DNA from: Limanda limanda
Taxonomy: Eukaryota; Chordata; Actinopteri; Pleuronectiformes; Pleuronectidae
Reading direction: 5' to 3'
Length of the DNA stretch: 64,000 nucleotides
Assembly (NCBI RefSeq): GCF_963576545.1
Contig: NC_083651.1
Span: 7,361,886-7,425,885, forward strand
Shown: positions 20,880 through 34,400 of the stretch, piece after piece
How positions within the stretch are numbered: position 1 is the first letter of the stretch
Layout of the letters: every line of letters begins with the position of its first letter
Program-made: the position numbers and the translations under genes
The notes under the pieces: generated by a model
Databases searched by the model: none
Seen by the model: only the letters and a program-made list of their open reading frames with translations
What the model was told of the DNA's origin: nothing

Positions 20880-20978
20880 AAAAATCGATTTGGGATGCAG
20901 CATGGCGATTTAAAATCGTCATTCACAAGAATCGCGATTTGTAACTGATTCAATTTTCCCCCCCATCCCTACTAATAC
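20880..20978. mobile_element. End fragment of a DNA transposon/MITE
   Basis: Contains ATCGATTTGGGATGCAGCAT, AATCGCGATT and a terminus CCCCCATCCCTAC. This is the style of fish hAT-like MITE ends, whose opposite ends begin TAGGGATGGG. No matching left end was found nearby. Confidence 0.4.
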
Positions 20979-21104
20979 TACTATTACTACTAATACGACG
21001 ACTACTACAACTACTTCTATTACTAAGAATAAGAATAAGAATAACAATAAGAATCTTAAGACTAATAAGAATAATAAGAACAATAAGAATAAAAACAAAT
21101 CAAA

Positions 21105-22680
21105 TTAAAGCCCTCAAAAAGCCAATTCATTTGCCTGAATAATAAGAAATAAATACAATTTCTAAAATTTTTAGGACTGCAAAGCAGCACTGGGCGGGCC
21201 CGAGCACATGCATTTTGAAGTGTTGCATGCGTTTTGCCTTAAAAAAAAGATAATAAATAGTTGTGCAAGACATAAAGTTTCCTTTGATCTAGGAAGACTG
21301 AAATCAAAGGATTCATGGTCCATGGAACATCGTGTTTTAATGGCGTGTAATCAAACTTTGACGCCACGCCACGGTCACACTGTGTGATTAAAAAAAAATC
21401 CGTCAGTCAGTTTTTATCTCCATCTTGTTGTGATGACACTCATCTCAATTTGAAGTTGATTCGATGAAAACCCTGGTACAAGTGTATCAAAGAAAAAATG
21501 TGGAATATGGCCAAAATGGCCACTAAATACAAAATAGCAGGCTTCCTGTTTTGTTTTTCCAATTGCATCTAGAGACTTTTTTGTTTGTCTGGTCATGATA
21601 CACCTGTGTATTGATTTTTGTGAAAATCGGTCAATGGGAACACCTTCCGGGGGTCTCGGGCTGTCTCGGGGGGCACCGTTGAGCCATTTTGCGACGCCCA
21701 TTGAAAATTCCTTCAGAATACGTAAATTTTCACCACTTTCTAACTTTCTGCAAATTTTGGTAAGAAGTTGAGCATGTTAAAGCCCTCAAAAAGCCAATTT
21801 CAATAGGGTCTCACCAGACACCTTTGATGTCTGTGCTCGGGCCCTAATAAGAACAATAAGAATAATAGGAATAATGGAAGAATATGTTGAAAGCCAAATG
21901 AAATGACACAAAAAGCTTTTCAGGCTTGGACTCTGATCATGAGACAGAAGTTTGGTGGTGATAGGACAATGCACAGTGGAGTTATGACAACAGCGTCTCC
22001 TTTGGCGAACGATGAACCTTCGCCGTACCTCAATGTTTACACGGTTTGAGGAAATGTCCCAATTCTGAGATAGAGAAAGAGAGAGAGAGATGTCACCTTT
22101 GCAAGACATAAAGATTCCTTTGATCTATGACCACTGACACTGTCACTGCAGGAGTGGAGTTGTTTGTTCACGGCTCAGCATAAAAGGCGTGTGTGATGGC
22201 GTGTAATCAAACTTTGACACCAAGCCACGGTCACACCGTGTGACGAAAAATCGATCTTTTAATTAGTTTGGATCTCCAGCTTGTTGTGATGACACTCGTC
22301 TCAATTTGAAGTTGATCTGATGTAAGCCCTGTTACAAGTACCTGGCTTCCTGTTGCTTTTTTCTAATGCAACTGTAGCTGACTTTTTTGTTTGTCTTGTC
22401 ATGATACACCTGTGTATCGATTTTTGTGAAGATAGGTCAATATGAACATGTTCCGGGGGTCTCGGGGGGCACCGTGGAGCCATTTTGCCACGCCCATTGA
22501 AAATTCCTACAGAATACGTAAATTTTCACCACTTTCAAATTTTCTGCAAATTTTGGTAAGAATTTGTGCATTTTAAAGCCCTCAAAAAGCCAATTAATTT
22601 GCCTGCAAAATAATAATAATCCTTACAATTTCAAAAGGGCCTCACTGTCTGTCAGTGCCTGTCAGTGCTCGGGCCCTAAT
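21105..22680 (+). repeat. Array of three related ~0.7 kb repeats with GGGCCCGAGCAC-type ends
   Basis: The phrase AAAGCCCTCAAAAAGCCAATT recurs at about 21105, 21779 and 22572 in the same orientation. Copy 2 (about 21193-21847) is bounded by inverted termini GGGCCCGAGCAC and GTGCTCGGGCCC. Copy 3 (about 22090-22680) keeps only the right terminus, and copy 1 only a tail. Shared internal phrases include GGCGTGTAATCAAACTTTGA, TCTCAATTTGAAGTTGAT, CATGATACACCTGTGTAT, GAACA..TTCCGGGGGTCTCGG and GAATACGTAAATTTTCACCA. Open frames in it (95 and 60 codons, minus) are repeat-derived. Confidence 0.8.
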
Positions 22681-22854
22681 AATAAAAACAGTACAGTAAA
22701 TGAGCAGATTACTATAAAAAGTTAAAATAATAATATTAATGATTGGATGGCTGAACTGAGGCGTTGCATTACATCACTGATTTAAGGGGACGTTGGATCC
22801 ATGTTAAAAATGTTATCACGCGTTATTTGTTCCAGTGAACGTGTCAGACGGTCC

Positions 22855-23480
22855 CTAAGTGTGCAGGCTGGGTAGTGGATGCTGGATCACCGAGCAGCAG
22901 CAGCTCCCTCAGACCGTCGCTGCGGTCCCTCACAGCGGACACACATCCACATCATCCCCGCGTCCTCGGCTTCTGCTGTGCGGCTCCGAGCTGGAGGCTG
23001 AACGGTCCGGAGAGGGCTACGGCGGTGCGGCCATCTGCGGACATGAGGACACCTGATACGGCGGCTTCTTGCGAAAGGCGGACCGGGAACCGTGTCGATT
23101 TTCACCGTGCAAAAGGTGTTGATGCAGCGGCAGCAGAAGCAGCAGCGGCGGCGTCCACACAAGAGACCCCCGCCTCTGTCACTTCACCATCAGCTAGCTA
23201 GCGTTAGCAGCCTAGCCCACTAGCTAGCGGGCTAACTAACTACCACCGTAGCGGGGCTGTAGGCTCCCCCAGCTCAGGCTTCATCCCGGGCTAGCTAAAA
23301 TGTCAGCGAGTCTTAACGCGTTTATAATAATATTTTAATATTTTTAAAACTCGTGTTCGCTCCTGAGCGCTTCTGGCCTTTTATTCATCACCGCTAATAT
23401 CCTTTTTTCTCCCCCTGTTAGCCGCCGTTAGCTGGGTAAGTTAGCCGCTCGTTTCCCCTGTTAGCTAGCATCTTTGAATC
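22855..23480 (+). promoter_or_regulatory. MAN1A2: CpG-rich block, likely MAN1A2 promoter and 5' UTR
   Basis: A sharp rise in GC and CpG is seen here in an AT-rich neighbourhood: GACCGTCGCTGCGG, CCCGCGTCCTCGG, CGGTCCGGAG, CGGCGGCGTCC. GCTAGC/GTTAGC clusters follow at 23190-23460. It lies 1.6-2.3 kb upstream of the MAN1A2 start codon on the same strand. A consensus donor TGG|GTAAGT occurs at 23436, and a good acceptor (TTTTTTCCAG) ends at 24917, allowing a noncoding first exon to be spliced to the coding exon. No TATA box is seen. Confidence 0.6.
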
Positions 23481-24917
23481 GACTGAAGCGCTCACACAGA
23501 CGGGCTCTGTCACAGAATGAACTTGGTATTCAGCGAAGAGACCCCCAGACATCGTAGCCTTGCACCGAGTCAGTGGAAAACTACTGGATTAAAGTACAGA
23601 CATTAACAGACATATTTACAACAATTTATTCTTTGTTTTAAGGAGCTGATTCGCTCTATGTCTCTTGCTCTTGGAGAAGCTGCTCATTTACTCCTTGTAT
23701 TTGTACAAATGCAGCCACAGGGGTATAAAGCCCTTAGCTTAAAAAAAACAAAAAACAGCCACATGGGTAATTGATGAAAGGATCGAACAGTGTGTTCATC
23801 GTGCAGCTTCTGCCTCTCTCTCGCAGCTGGGTGTTTGTCATGGATGCGGACGACAGGAGGATGTTTTACGTGTTGGCCGGAGTTCATCTTGACTTGGATG
23901 GTGTTATCGTGCCACAGAAATCAAACCTAGAAAGCAGCTTCATTCTGCAGTGTTGGTGCTGCAAGAGATGCCAGCTGACAGGCAGCAGTTCTGTGATGAT
24001 GCTCTCAGATGCTGCACAGCCCCCCTTGATACTTTAAGCCTCTGGAAAATATGTTTTGTCATCTTTCTCATGGCCAGAGGATTATGTGTTTTGTGTGTCT
24101 GAGAGAGATTAATTCCGAGGTTTTTATTCATTTCTGAGAGGACATGTTGTTTGATTGTTTATTATTCAGCCATCACCTGTTAAATGATGCACACGCCTAT
24201 GTTTGTGAGGCGCAGTAGAAGTGAGCTCGGCGAGATGATGCTACTTGTGATAGGGGGCATGCTGCCAAGGTTGAGAGATAACAACAAAAGGAAAGGGTCC
24301 AAAGGGCACCGGCTCCTCTATCCTGACAGAATACTGTCTGCCTAAGTGCCTGTAGTGGGACTCACTGGATGAAGCCTGTGGGTATAAGCCTGCCTTTGGC
24401 CGCGTGTCATCAAAACCCCTTTGGTCCCAGGAAATAACAGCAACCTCTGAGCTTGCAACAGACGAGCAGAACATCTTTTGACAAAGATTTGGATCTCAGA
24501 GTTGATGATCTTTGCAGGGAATTTTAACGAGGAAAGATTGCCTCCCTACGTGCAAAAGTTCTTCCAAAATAAGTCTCCCTTCCCCTGAGATACTTATTTT
24601 CCAGGGATGCCGTCGCTACATCCTGGGCTTAGCGCAGCCAAAATAAACACAAACAAGTCAGAACATTTTTTCCCCTCCACAGCAGAATGACAATGGGAGC
24701 AGCCAGACCCTCTCTCCAGCGATGACACTGTACTGTGGAGATTGGTCTGGCTGTGTGAGGCTCGCATGGAGGTTGGGTGTTTAAAATGTATCTAGAAAAA
24801 GATCAGATTGAAGTGACATTTTTGTGAAGGGTTTAGAACAGTTCTTTGGATTTAGTTGTTACCAGTAGACCTTGTTTTTAGTTCTAACTCCTTACCTGTA
24901 ATCTCCATTTTTTCCAG
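23481..24917 (+). other. Possible 5' UTR intron of MAN1A2 / upstream flank
   Basis: If the CpG block holds the first exon, this 1.4-1.5 kb would be its intron (GTAAGT at 23436 to CCAG at 24917). No repeats or coding potential are recognised. Confidence 0.4.
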
Positions 24918-24924
24918 AATCGTC

Positions 24925-25014
24925 ATGACCCTTTTCCTGCAGACCAGCCACTCTTTGTCTGAGGGACCTTGGCTCGTTTTGGTTTCTGGACTTATCAACG
25001 CAGGGATGAGATAA
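24925..25014 (+). other. Upstream open reading frame in the MAN1A2 leader
   Basis: ATG at 24925 opens a 29-codon frame ending TAA at 25012-25014, 112 bp before the MAN1A2 ATG. It lies downstream of the candidate acceptor at 24917, so it would be in the mRNA if the leader starts upstream. A regulatory role is inferred only. Confidence 0.35.
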
Positions 25015-25126
25015 TAAAGTCAACCAGCTGGTACATGCTGCTACAACAATTCTTGCAGCACTTGTAAACCCACCCCACCCTGCCTCCAGCCCCTCCCTGA
25101 CGGAAATTAATCTCAACGGTCGAAAC

Positions 25127-25440
25127 ATGACAACACCGGCTCTCCTGCCGCTGTCGGGCCGCAGGATACCCACTCTGTCGCCGGGTGCCTCCTCCTTTCC
25201 GCACCACCGAGCTACGCTGAGGCTCTCCGAGAAGTTCATCCTCCTCCTCATTCTCAGTGCCTTCATCACCCTATGTTTCGGGGCCTTCTTCTTCCTCCCG
25301 GACAATTCCAAACACAAGCGCTTCGACCTGGGCTTGGAGGATGTGCTCATCCCTCATATTGACTCGCCTAAAGAGGGGAAGCATGTGTCTGGACAGGTGG
25401 TCATACATGGACAGGGAGGACATGACGAGCACAGGCATAG
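25127..25440 (+). CDS. MAN1A2: MAN1A2 coding exon 1 (cytosolic tail, membrane anchor, stem)
   Basis: The start ATG at 25127 matches the conserved N-terminus. It encodes the short cytosolic tail, the signal anchor at residues 37-57, and the stem (HKRFDLGLEDVLIPHIDSP ... GQGGHDEHRHR). The donor is ATAG|GTAAGT at 25441, phase 2. The stem segment around GKHVSGQVVIHGQGG differs from mammals, as expected in this variable region. Confidence 0.96.
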
Positions 25441-28400
25441 GTAAGTCCTTACCCATGTCTAAATTTTCCTGTTTTTTGAGTGTCACATGTTTTTTCTTCC
25501 TTGTGGACTGAAAGATGACTTATGTAATGATTGAAATGCAGTGAAGAAACATTACAAAGATTTCTTAAGTACTAGTAATTATTAGGTTTAATTCTAAGGT
25601 TATCTGTCCATTTACATCACATACGGACCTTTCCTGGAGGCCATGAAGGCAGGTGTAGTGCCTGTCATCGCCTCAGCTGTCTGATGTGACACCTGGGGGC
25701 GGAGATGTTTGTGTAGTGATATTCTGAGCATTTACGTGCACGTCGCCAAACGTTTTCCTTCCTCCCTTCCCTCCATCCTTCTCTTTTTTTTTGCCATTTC
25801 ACTGGGTGGAATAGTTTAAATCCATGCATAACAACGGTTTCTTTATCACTATAGCTCCTCTGCTGTTGTTTCGTCCCATAGGCAGACATGGTGGAACTTG
25901 ATGAGCTAGAACACACTGGATATTTGCAAAGCTTTAGTAGCTGCTTAAACAGGCTTGGATATTTCTGCTCCCTATGAGCCAAGTGCTGGTAAAAAATCTT
26001 GGCTGCCGCTTTTACATTTGACATTTGGTTTGTCAAGCCTCTCTGGCTGGTATCCAGCCATCATCAGCTCTTTTTGTTCCCTTGTGTTCCAAATATTATT
26101 ATGCAATGACCCCAGTTATTTTAAAGGGACTTTCACGACATTGATGTTTAATTACTTACTGAAAGCCAACAAATCAATTATGGAAGGTTCTATTTTTGCA
26201 GGCCTTAAAAAAATATTCACCTCGTACTCGGGAATCATGAAGTCTGTGTTTCATTGTAATTCAGGTTATTTGTGTAAAAACTGTCCAATTGTTCAACGAA
26301 AACTGTTGAACGTTATTATGTAGCTGTGAAATAATTGTGATTTGAATGTCAAGCTCTAGGTTTTCAGAGCCTCTGGGCTCTTGAAGGATTCAAATGTCTA
26401 ATCACATAAGCAGCATTGTTTGTTTGGCACACTTGTATGAGGTCTGTTTTTTTTTTCTTGACCAAAGACTAATGTTTGAAATCAAAATGCCAACCAGTAG
26501 GTGGAAAGGATAATTTTAGAGGCAGGGTCTCCTCCATGCTTGTGAAGAAGGTCATTAGATTTGACTGAGTGCTGTGCAAGATGTAAAAAGCAATTTCTCA
26601 AACACTTTCACAGTTGGGACCATTGAGTGTTGCCTCCTCATCCCCTGTGGTGCTGTTTCATTTTTCCATCATGCAAGCCCTCTAGAGCTTGGGATGCTGC
26701 CTGCTTGAAAAAGTGTAATTATTATTGTCCAGCGACACGAGACATGACATGAGCAAAACGTGACTGGGATATATTTTATGGCCCTTTTTTTTCTCCTCTC
26801 TGTTTTTTACTTTTCATTAAATCTTAGTCAGTTGGTGTCAATGCAAATTTGTATTGTTCACGGCTAATGCATCTGTAAGTGTTTATCAATGGGTTTCGGC
26901 TCATAGGCGAGCCTCAGGGTACAGCAACAGATCAGAAGGTATTTTTTCCTTGTGATGAACTGAATCCTCTTTAACAGAGTGAATCTGACTCATCCTATTG
27001 TCCCTTTTCAGATCTGTGATCCTCCTAATGTATTTTTCAATGAAAATCTTTTTTAATTAGTTTCATGCTTACGTGTATCATCACAAATCATCCCTGTGAA
27101 TTTAACCTCACATAATCATTCATGTGACATTATGATTTACAGCAGCTTATGGAAATGTGTTCCTGTCGGTGTCTGGTATGGCTGCCTCAGCTGATCTTAA
27201 AATCATAATTTTGTACTCCAGAGGACGACGGTTCAAACAGCCTGTGGAAAATGAGGCATGCTAGCATTTAAAGAGACCCTCAGGAGCATAAGGCAGAAGT
27301 GTAATAATAATTTCACCTTTACTTTATTTGGCCACAAAATAGCCCACAGAAACAGCTCTGTGTTCACAAGTTCACCCTGTTAATAGTCTTATGAAAGGCT
27401 CTAGGAGAACAAAGGTTAATATTCTGTTTGCCATGGGGTAATCCAGTTGTTGTAGAGAATTTGAGATATTGACTGTAGTTCAAAATGCCTGTAAATATGG
27501 GTAAAGATCTGGCAGTATGGGTTTACTTAATGATATTTCAAGTTTGTAGCTGGCAGTGGAAGTTCCAGAAATTATCCAGAGCCACTGACTTTACATACAT
27601 ACAGACAATACATGTGCATTCTCACATACATAACAGGAACATGTGCAGACTTCAGTGCAGGTGTAAAAGCAGCTATTCTGTCATTCTGTTTCCTATCAAG
27701 CTCCTTGAGATCCAATTTACAACAAGGACAAATGCTTTTCTGCTCTCTCACATTATATTTCTTCCCTGCTTGACATATTACTCTGTGTTGTAATGATATC
27801 CAAAGATCCAGCAGATCGATTGTTGGGTAAACAGTTTTCTCTATATTCTTGTGGGGCTGACCAACTTTGGCAGGCAAATTTTAAACAATCACTGCAAACA
27901 GCACACCATCAAAACAAGTACAAGAGCTGTGACTCCTGAACACAAATTAATAGTTTTTGATGGAAAGTTTAAACGTCTTTAAACGAAAGATTAGGGTCAG
28001 CTCATTGGAACACATATTTTCCCACTCATTTCTCATGTTCCAGCCAGCCATGCAGATAGGTTCAGTTTTGTTGGAAGGTTTTAAGATGTCCATTGCTGAG
28101 GGTGCCAATCCAACACAATGAAGGTTTATGTGTGTTGGGGAAAAAAGTCCAGGATAATCCTCAGACCTTCGTGCCAGCCATCCTTGTTGAAATCAATTTT
28201 CTACTCAAGTATTACTGCCAACTGAAAATTTCTGCTCTCAAGGCAGTCTCTTAGAGTGAGTACTGGAAAGTGATCTTTCCATATAGAAATTATTTCTACA
28301 GACGAGTGTCATTTGTTGTGCATTGCCGCGAGTTAGGGTTGGGGGGACTAAAATTGTCAGTATTTTTTTATGCTATCAGGGATGAGTGGGAATATGTACA

Positions 28401-31400
28401 ATAAGTTTGATTTGCAAGACGTGATACGACAACACTGGAGCAATTAAGGAGAATTGTGTGATTTGAACATCCATTGTTGAAATGTTTCAGTGAATGTGAC
28501 TGAGGAGTAACAGCAGGCGAGTTTAGGATATCCATTCAGTCAAAGTCACAAGAATTCCTCCTGTGTCTTGAGACATATTTACATTTTTTTTCAAGTTGGA
28601 TGATGCATCTCTAGAGTAGTTATCTGGGTGTGGACCTCCGGTACTGAGGTCCCGTTGCTGCACACGACAGACCAATTGCAAGGAAGTCTCAGGTGTGAAT
28701 CATGACGATTGACCCTGACATTTTTTATGTAATGTGTACTTTTACCTTTTTAGTTTAGTCCATTTTCCATCTCCTAACATGGAGGAGGCGGGTTTCATGA
28801 CTTGCATTGAAGCCAGCCACCAGGGGGCAATAAGAAAGAGGATTTGGCTTCGCTGTATTGGAGCCGTCATGTCATCCATCTGAAACAGTTTATGCTTTTA
28901 ACTATTTGCTAAATGGTAACTGGAGATTTGTGCGACCATTTGTACCATTAGATTACTGCAACCTTCAATGGTCTGCATTTCTACTGTGTGTGAAGTAAAT
29001 GTGTATAGAGAGACTCATATGTTGACTTCATGTGATTTTTCAGTTGACACCTTACGAGATGAATTGAGAGGAAATACCTTTGGATTTCTGTTTGGGGTAC
29101 AACAAATCGCTTGGGTGTAATACTCTGTCAATCAAAGCCCACTGAGGTCGTCACATATCCCACTATGGCTGTTTTGGTTTCACTCAAATCATCGTAGTAG
29201 CCAGTAGCCAGTAGCCAGGAGCAGTGCACTTCATCTGAGGGAGGCAAGTGGACGTGTTAACTGAGGCAGTGACATTTCAGCAGCACAATTGCCATGGGGA
29301 GGATACAGTGACAATATGGAGGCCAGGAAAAAACCCTTCTTCTTATTGTTTGATCTGACATGTGGACATCATGCATGGTATTTAGTAATAGGTGTGGACT
29401 GAATACAACAGAGGTAGCAGAGCTAAATACAAATAACAAATAAGAAAAGCCTGCTGTGTCTAGTAAGACTATGGGATGATTTGATATAATTATACAGACC
29501 CTCCAGTAACTCACAGACTTTCTTTTGTATTATTATGAGTTGTGACCTGAAAAACTGTGATGCATGTTGCAAAGCATTTTTCTTTTTTAAAGCTTTCACA
29601 TCATTTAAACATTTTAGACTTGATATACTTAACCCTAACTATTCTTACTGTGATGGCATTTATTGGAATGACTGCATGCACTGAAATGAACATTATCACA
29701 CTGCCCTAAATGGCAGTTTGTCTGAGATTACAAATCACCGTATGAAAGATTGTCTATGTTGTGTTAGATGCATCTCTATTTAGAATTGATATTGGTCTGT
29801 GTTAGTCTGTCCATGTTTGGAAATTGAAATGCGAACGTTCATGCTGAGTCCCGTCAGTATCCAGTAGCTTCGACAGTCTCGCCATCTGCCACCCAAACTA
29901 ACCAGTGTTTGGCTGTATGCTTGTGTTTTTTAGTGAGCATCCAGTCATTAGTTAGAGCAGTGTTCTCTTGCGGAAGATGCATATCTGGGTTTTGTTAGGA
30001 CAGCGCTTTATCCCACAATAATTCTGTCATCATCAAGAGGGAAAAATGCAGTTGTGTTGTAATTAAAATGTTCTCTCCCGTGCAACTTCATTTGCAGATC
30101 AGGGATTTGGCACAGCACTAATGTACCAGTGTCAGGATTCTGCATCATCTTCACATATCACAGGAAAAAAATGCCTCTTGCAGTTAAGGGATTGCTCAAG
30201 GCAATATCAAAATAATAATTTAGGAAACAAATTATTATTTTGCCCCACGTTCCAGTAAATAATACTCCACCATGGAGGCTAGGTTTTAACCCCTGTCTGT
30301 CCATTTGTTTGTTTGTTTATCAGCAGGATTACACAAAAACTACTCAACAGATTTCCATGTAACTTGATGGAAGGAAGGGGCATGTGTCAAGAATGAACCC
30401 ATTAGATTTTGGGATAGATCGTTTAGTTCTCACTTCCTTTACATCACGACATTGACATTTTTCGACATTTTCCAGAGGAAATGATTCATGAATCTAGATG
30501 AAAATAATCGGGCATCTTTAGACGACTATCTGAGAATGTGTGTAATTATTCACATCCCCTTCTTACCTAAACCTTTTAATTATCCAAGAAAAAAAACATT
30601 GTACAAAAGTGTCACTGTAGTCGTAGGACCCCTCACATCTAATGGCGACAAGGCATCCAGCACCTTGCTGATGGGAATAACGTTTCTGTGACAGGGTTGT
30701 TGTGGTAGTCGGTGCTAAAAACATAATTATATACTCTTTATCGGAAATTGTATGTTAAATATCTCAATGAGCGCTCCACATACAGCTGACTTGTGTCTTT
30801 TCTTTTAAAATGTTTGGTGTAATCGGTAACACTGAGTGGTGGGAGCATTTCCACACTGTGGCATCCCTACTCTATGAATGCTCAGAGTACATGCAACTTG
30901 ATGACTTAAGTTAATAGATATTTTCAAAACAAAAGCTGTTGGCCCTTTGGCATTAAACATTTTTGAAAGTGAGCAATTTCATCAAAAAAGATGAGTGGAG
31001 CTTTTGATGATGTCACCTAAAGCCATCATATAAATTTGCTTCTTTGCATCCATTGCTGCTGTCACAAACAGTACTGTACATATCTGCTTGAGTATTCCTA
31101 CCCATTTTACTAGGAGTTATTAAGGGTTAGAGTTCCTGCTGTTTTAACCCAGGTTCTGTCTGTACACATGTTGGTGATGGGTTATGTAGCAGCCAAAGGT
31201 AGAGGAAACGACTAGCACAACCTTTTCCGACAGCATCCTCCTCATAATTGAGTTTATTGCTATGGCTGCAAGTAACCTGGTTGCAGAACTTATTGCCTTG
31301 CCAGTTATTGTTAGAGTTGCAGGGCCATAGCTTTGCCTTTTGCGCTCTGATATGGTCATAAATCAGCTTCACAGCCCCCGGATCACATTTAAAGCCCGGG

Positions 31401-34400
31401 CTAACATCAAAGTGCACTTATTTATCATAGTTAGTCTGATCTTAGATATAATTTCTGTGTCTTCACGGTTCATTTCCCCTGTCAGCCTCAAAGTAGATCT
31501 GGGTTGGTGCAAGTGTTTTGGTCTGGTGTATGCAAGAACCTCAGAGCTTATAAAGGTGGTTGTACGTGCAGCGCTTCCCATCTCACACACAAACACACAC
31601 ACACAGACACACACACACTGTCAAGCAAGCTCAGCCCAGAAAGAATACTTAGGCTTTGCAGTTGGTGACTCGGTTACATGACACAATCCATTCTGGTTTG
31701 TACATTCAAAATGGATAAAGGTGTTTCATTTCGGCCTCTTTTGTTAAGAGTGAAAGGAGAAGTGACCAACATTAAAAGGGCTTTTCACACATCCGTCAAA
31801 ACTGTTTTGAATTTTACATCTATAGGTCAACGAGGCTGAATGTATCAAGCGTGAGGTTGGATTTATGTGAATCTAAATGGTTCTTTAAGGGATAACATCA
31901 CTTTAGCTTTTTCCCGTCTCCACGATTGCTGTTTATTTGATACCCCGGACATATAATGCAGGGGATAAAGTGATCTGTCTGTCCATACATCCAATCGTGA
32001 TCATTTAGTTTCTGTAGAAGAAATTAAAGACACTTTATCATGAAACTTAACAATTATGTAAATCAGGTAGTGAAGTGGTGCTTTTTGATATTTTGGGTTT
32101 TATGATGTAATTTTTTTTAGTTTTTCAAGGGCAAACTTTGATTTTACCAAATGCAGAGCAAGGTTTTCTTTTACTCCATTATAGGAAATAAAGATACAAT
32201 GTATATATCCCCCTGTGCTGTTAAATCAGGAAATATATTGCCTGTTTTTTGCTGTTGTACTAGCCAGATTGAATTTTTAAAGAGCAAAGATCCACAAAAT
32301 GATGGCTGGTCGTTGCCTAAGTGGCTGGCACAGTTCTCTAAATATGCAGCTCGAACAAGGACTTGGCATGAATTCGTTTTTTTTTCATTCTAGTGGTTTT
32401 TTTGTGGTATTTTTGAAAAGTCGTGTTCACTGCAGGAGTTTGGGAATAGGATCCAGTTTGCTGATTTCATTAAAAATTTTTGAAAAGACAGAATTTTTAA
32501 CAAAATCCCTTATTAAAACTAATGAACTTGTTGGTAATCAAACATTATAATTATACAACAATTGTGTAATTTCAGATTTGACCTTCTAAACAAACACATT
32601 GTCCACTTAAATTGCAAAGTGTGGATAACTATTTCATGTTAAGAGCAAGTCATTCTTACTGGTTAAAGATAATTTTCTACATTAGTGATTACACTCGTTT
32701 ATTATCATGTATATGGAGTAATACATGTTTAACATTTACAGCATTGAATGCAATTCCAAGGCCATTGATGAATATACGAGATCTAACAACATGTGCGTTT
32801 CAAAATCCACTTTACTTAGTTTAATGGCAAAAAATCGCTAGTTAGTTCAAAATGGTTTAATTTGGTCATACTTAGGTAACCATGGATGTTTTTAGACCTA
32901 ACATGCAACAAACTGTTTGTGCCGGATGAAGGATCAGGCCCCATGAGTAAAAGAAGTAATATAGAAAAAAAACACGTCTACTGATGTCTTCTTCTTGTTT
33001 TACCGGTCCTTATTACTTTGGCTATTATAACTGGTTACAGAACAGATATCAACACAAGCAGAATACAAAATATAAAATTCATCCCTTAGATCACTGCTCA
33101 TAGTAATTTTGTGAATACTCTACCTAATTAATTTGTCTGTCGGGAGATCTCATCTGATACAGTTGGTATCAAAGTGAACAGGCTGCAGAATGAGGAGCGA
33201 AGTTCCATCAGACTTAATCTCCTCATTAACACCACTGCTTTTTTCAAAATGAGATTTGAAGTGTGTGTGTATGTGTGTGCGTTTCATATCCGGTCTTCAT
33301 CTCTCTGGTTTTGTCTCCATCTTTTTTATGTGATCACCATGTTGTTGTCTCTGCAGGAAACAGCTGCAGCCTCTAAGATTGGCTTAAGAGGTGTGTGTGT
33401 TTTGTGTGTGTGTGTGTTAGTGTGTGATCAGTTCATCATCAAAAATAAAAACCAGTATAATTTATCTATTAGTGACATTTTCACAATATTTAACAGGCGG
33501 GCTGCCACTGCAACATGGACGTAGCTGAAACCCTATAATTGATATAAGATGTGCTAGTTGCAGCTTCACAGAGACTTGGATGACATCTTTAGATTTCTTT
33601 TTTTGCATAACCAACAATCCAAAACCTACAGATACTCAGTTTACAATGAAACTTTGTTGTTGGGTTATTACCATCGACAGGGAGGTCAGGTTTTCACTCG
33701 TGTCCATCTGTCTGTTGGTTGGTTTGTTTGATTGTAAACAGGATAACACACAATATCCTTATTAACCACGATTATATACTTTTGGAGCAAGAAACCACAC
33801 ACGCAGAACATCACACAGTCCTAAACCTCACACAGGCCCCAGCTTTGCATGAACAAGAGACTCAACCTTCTTCAGCGACACTGCGTTTGTGGAGGAAATT
33901 GGATGTTTTTGCTCTACCACGGTGCACAAATACAACAGCCCAACAGAACTGGAAGAATAATCTTCTCCATGAGAGTATGATTGAGAGAGCCCAAGTGTAA
34001 AAAGGAAGATGTTTATGCTGCTAGAGCAGAATCCAAATGAGCTCACCAGTCATTTTGGCAAGTGGCCAACCATCGTTTGGAGGACCAATTGTGTTTGGAA
34101 AAAATATCGCTGTTGACTTTAATTAATGACCGCACAGAACCAGATTCTGATATTTATCATGCGGGTTGACCAACAAACGTCAGCTTGTGTCAGTAGATAT
34201 GTTGCTGGGTATTTAAAATCATGCTGCTAAAATATAGAGCTTTAACCCATTTACTAACTATAAGCTGCAATGATTCCTATTGTGTTTTAGTTAAATGTTA
34301 CATTTTTGTTGTGGACATGCACCGAACCCATGTTTTTTTTCCTCTATGTTAGTGTAGGTGCCAAAAGCAGGTCATTAGTCAATGGGGCAACAATACCTCA

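Noticed and set aside
33355..33388. Exon-like 34-bp segment between CTCTGCAG and a GTGTGT donor in MAN1A2 intron 1
   Set aside because: It would shift the MAN1A2 frame and has no known counterpart; the donor is just the edge of a TG repeat.
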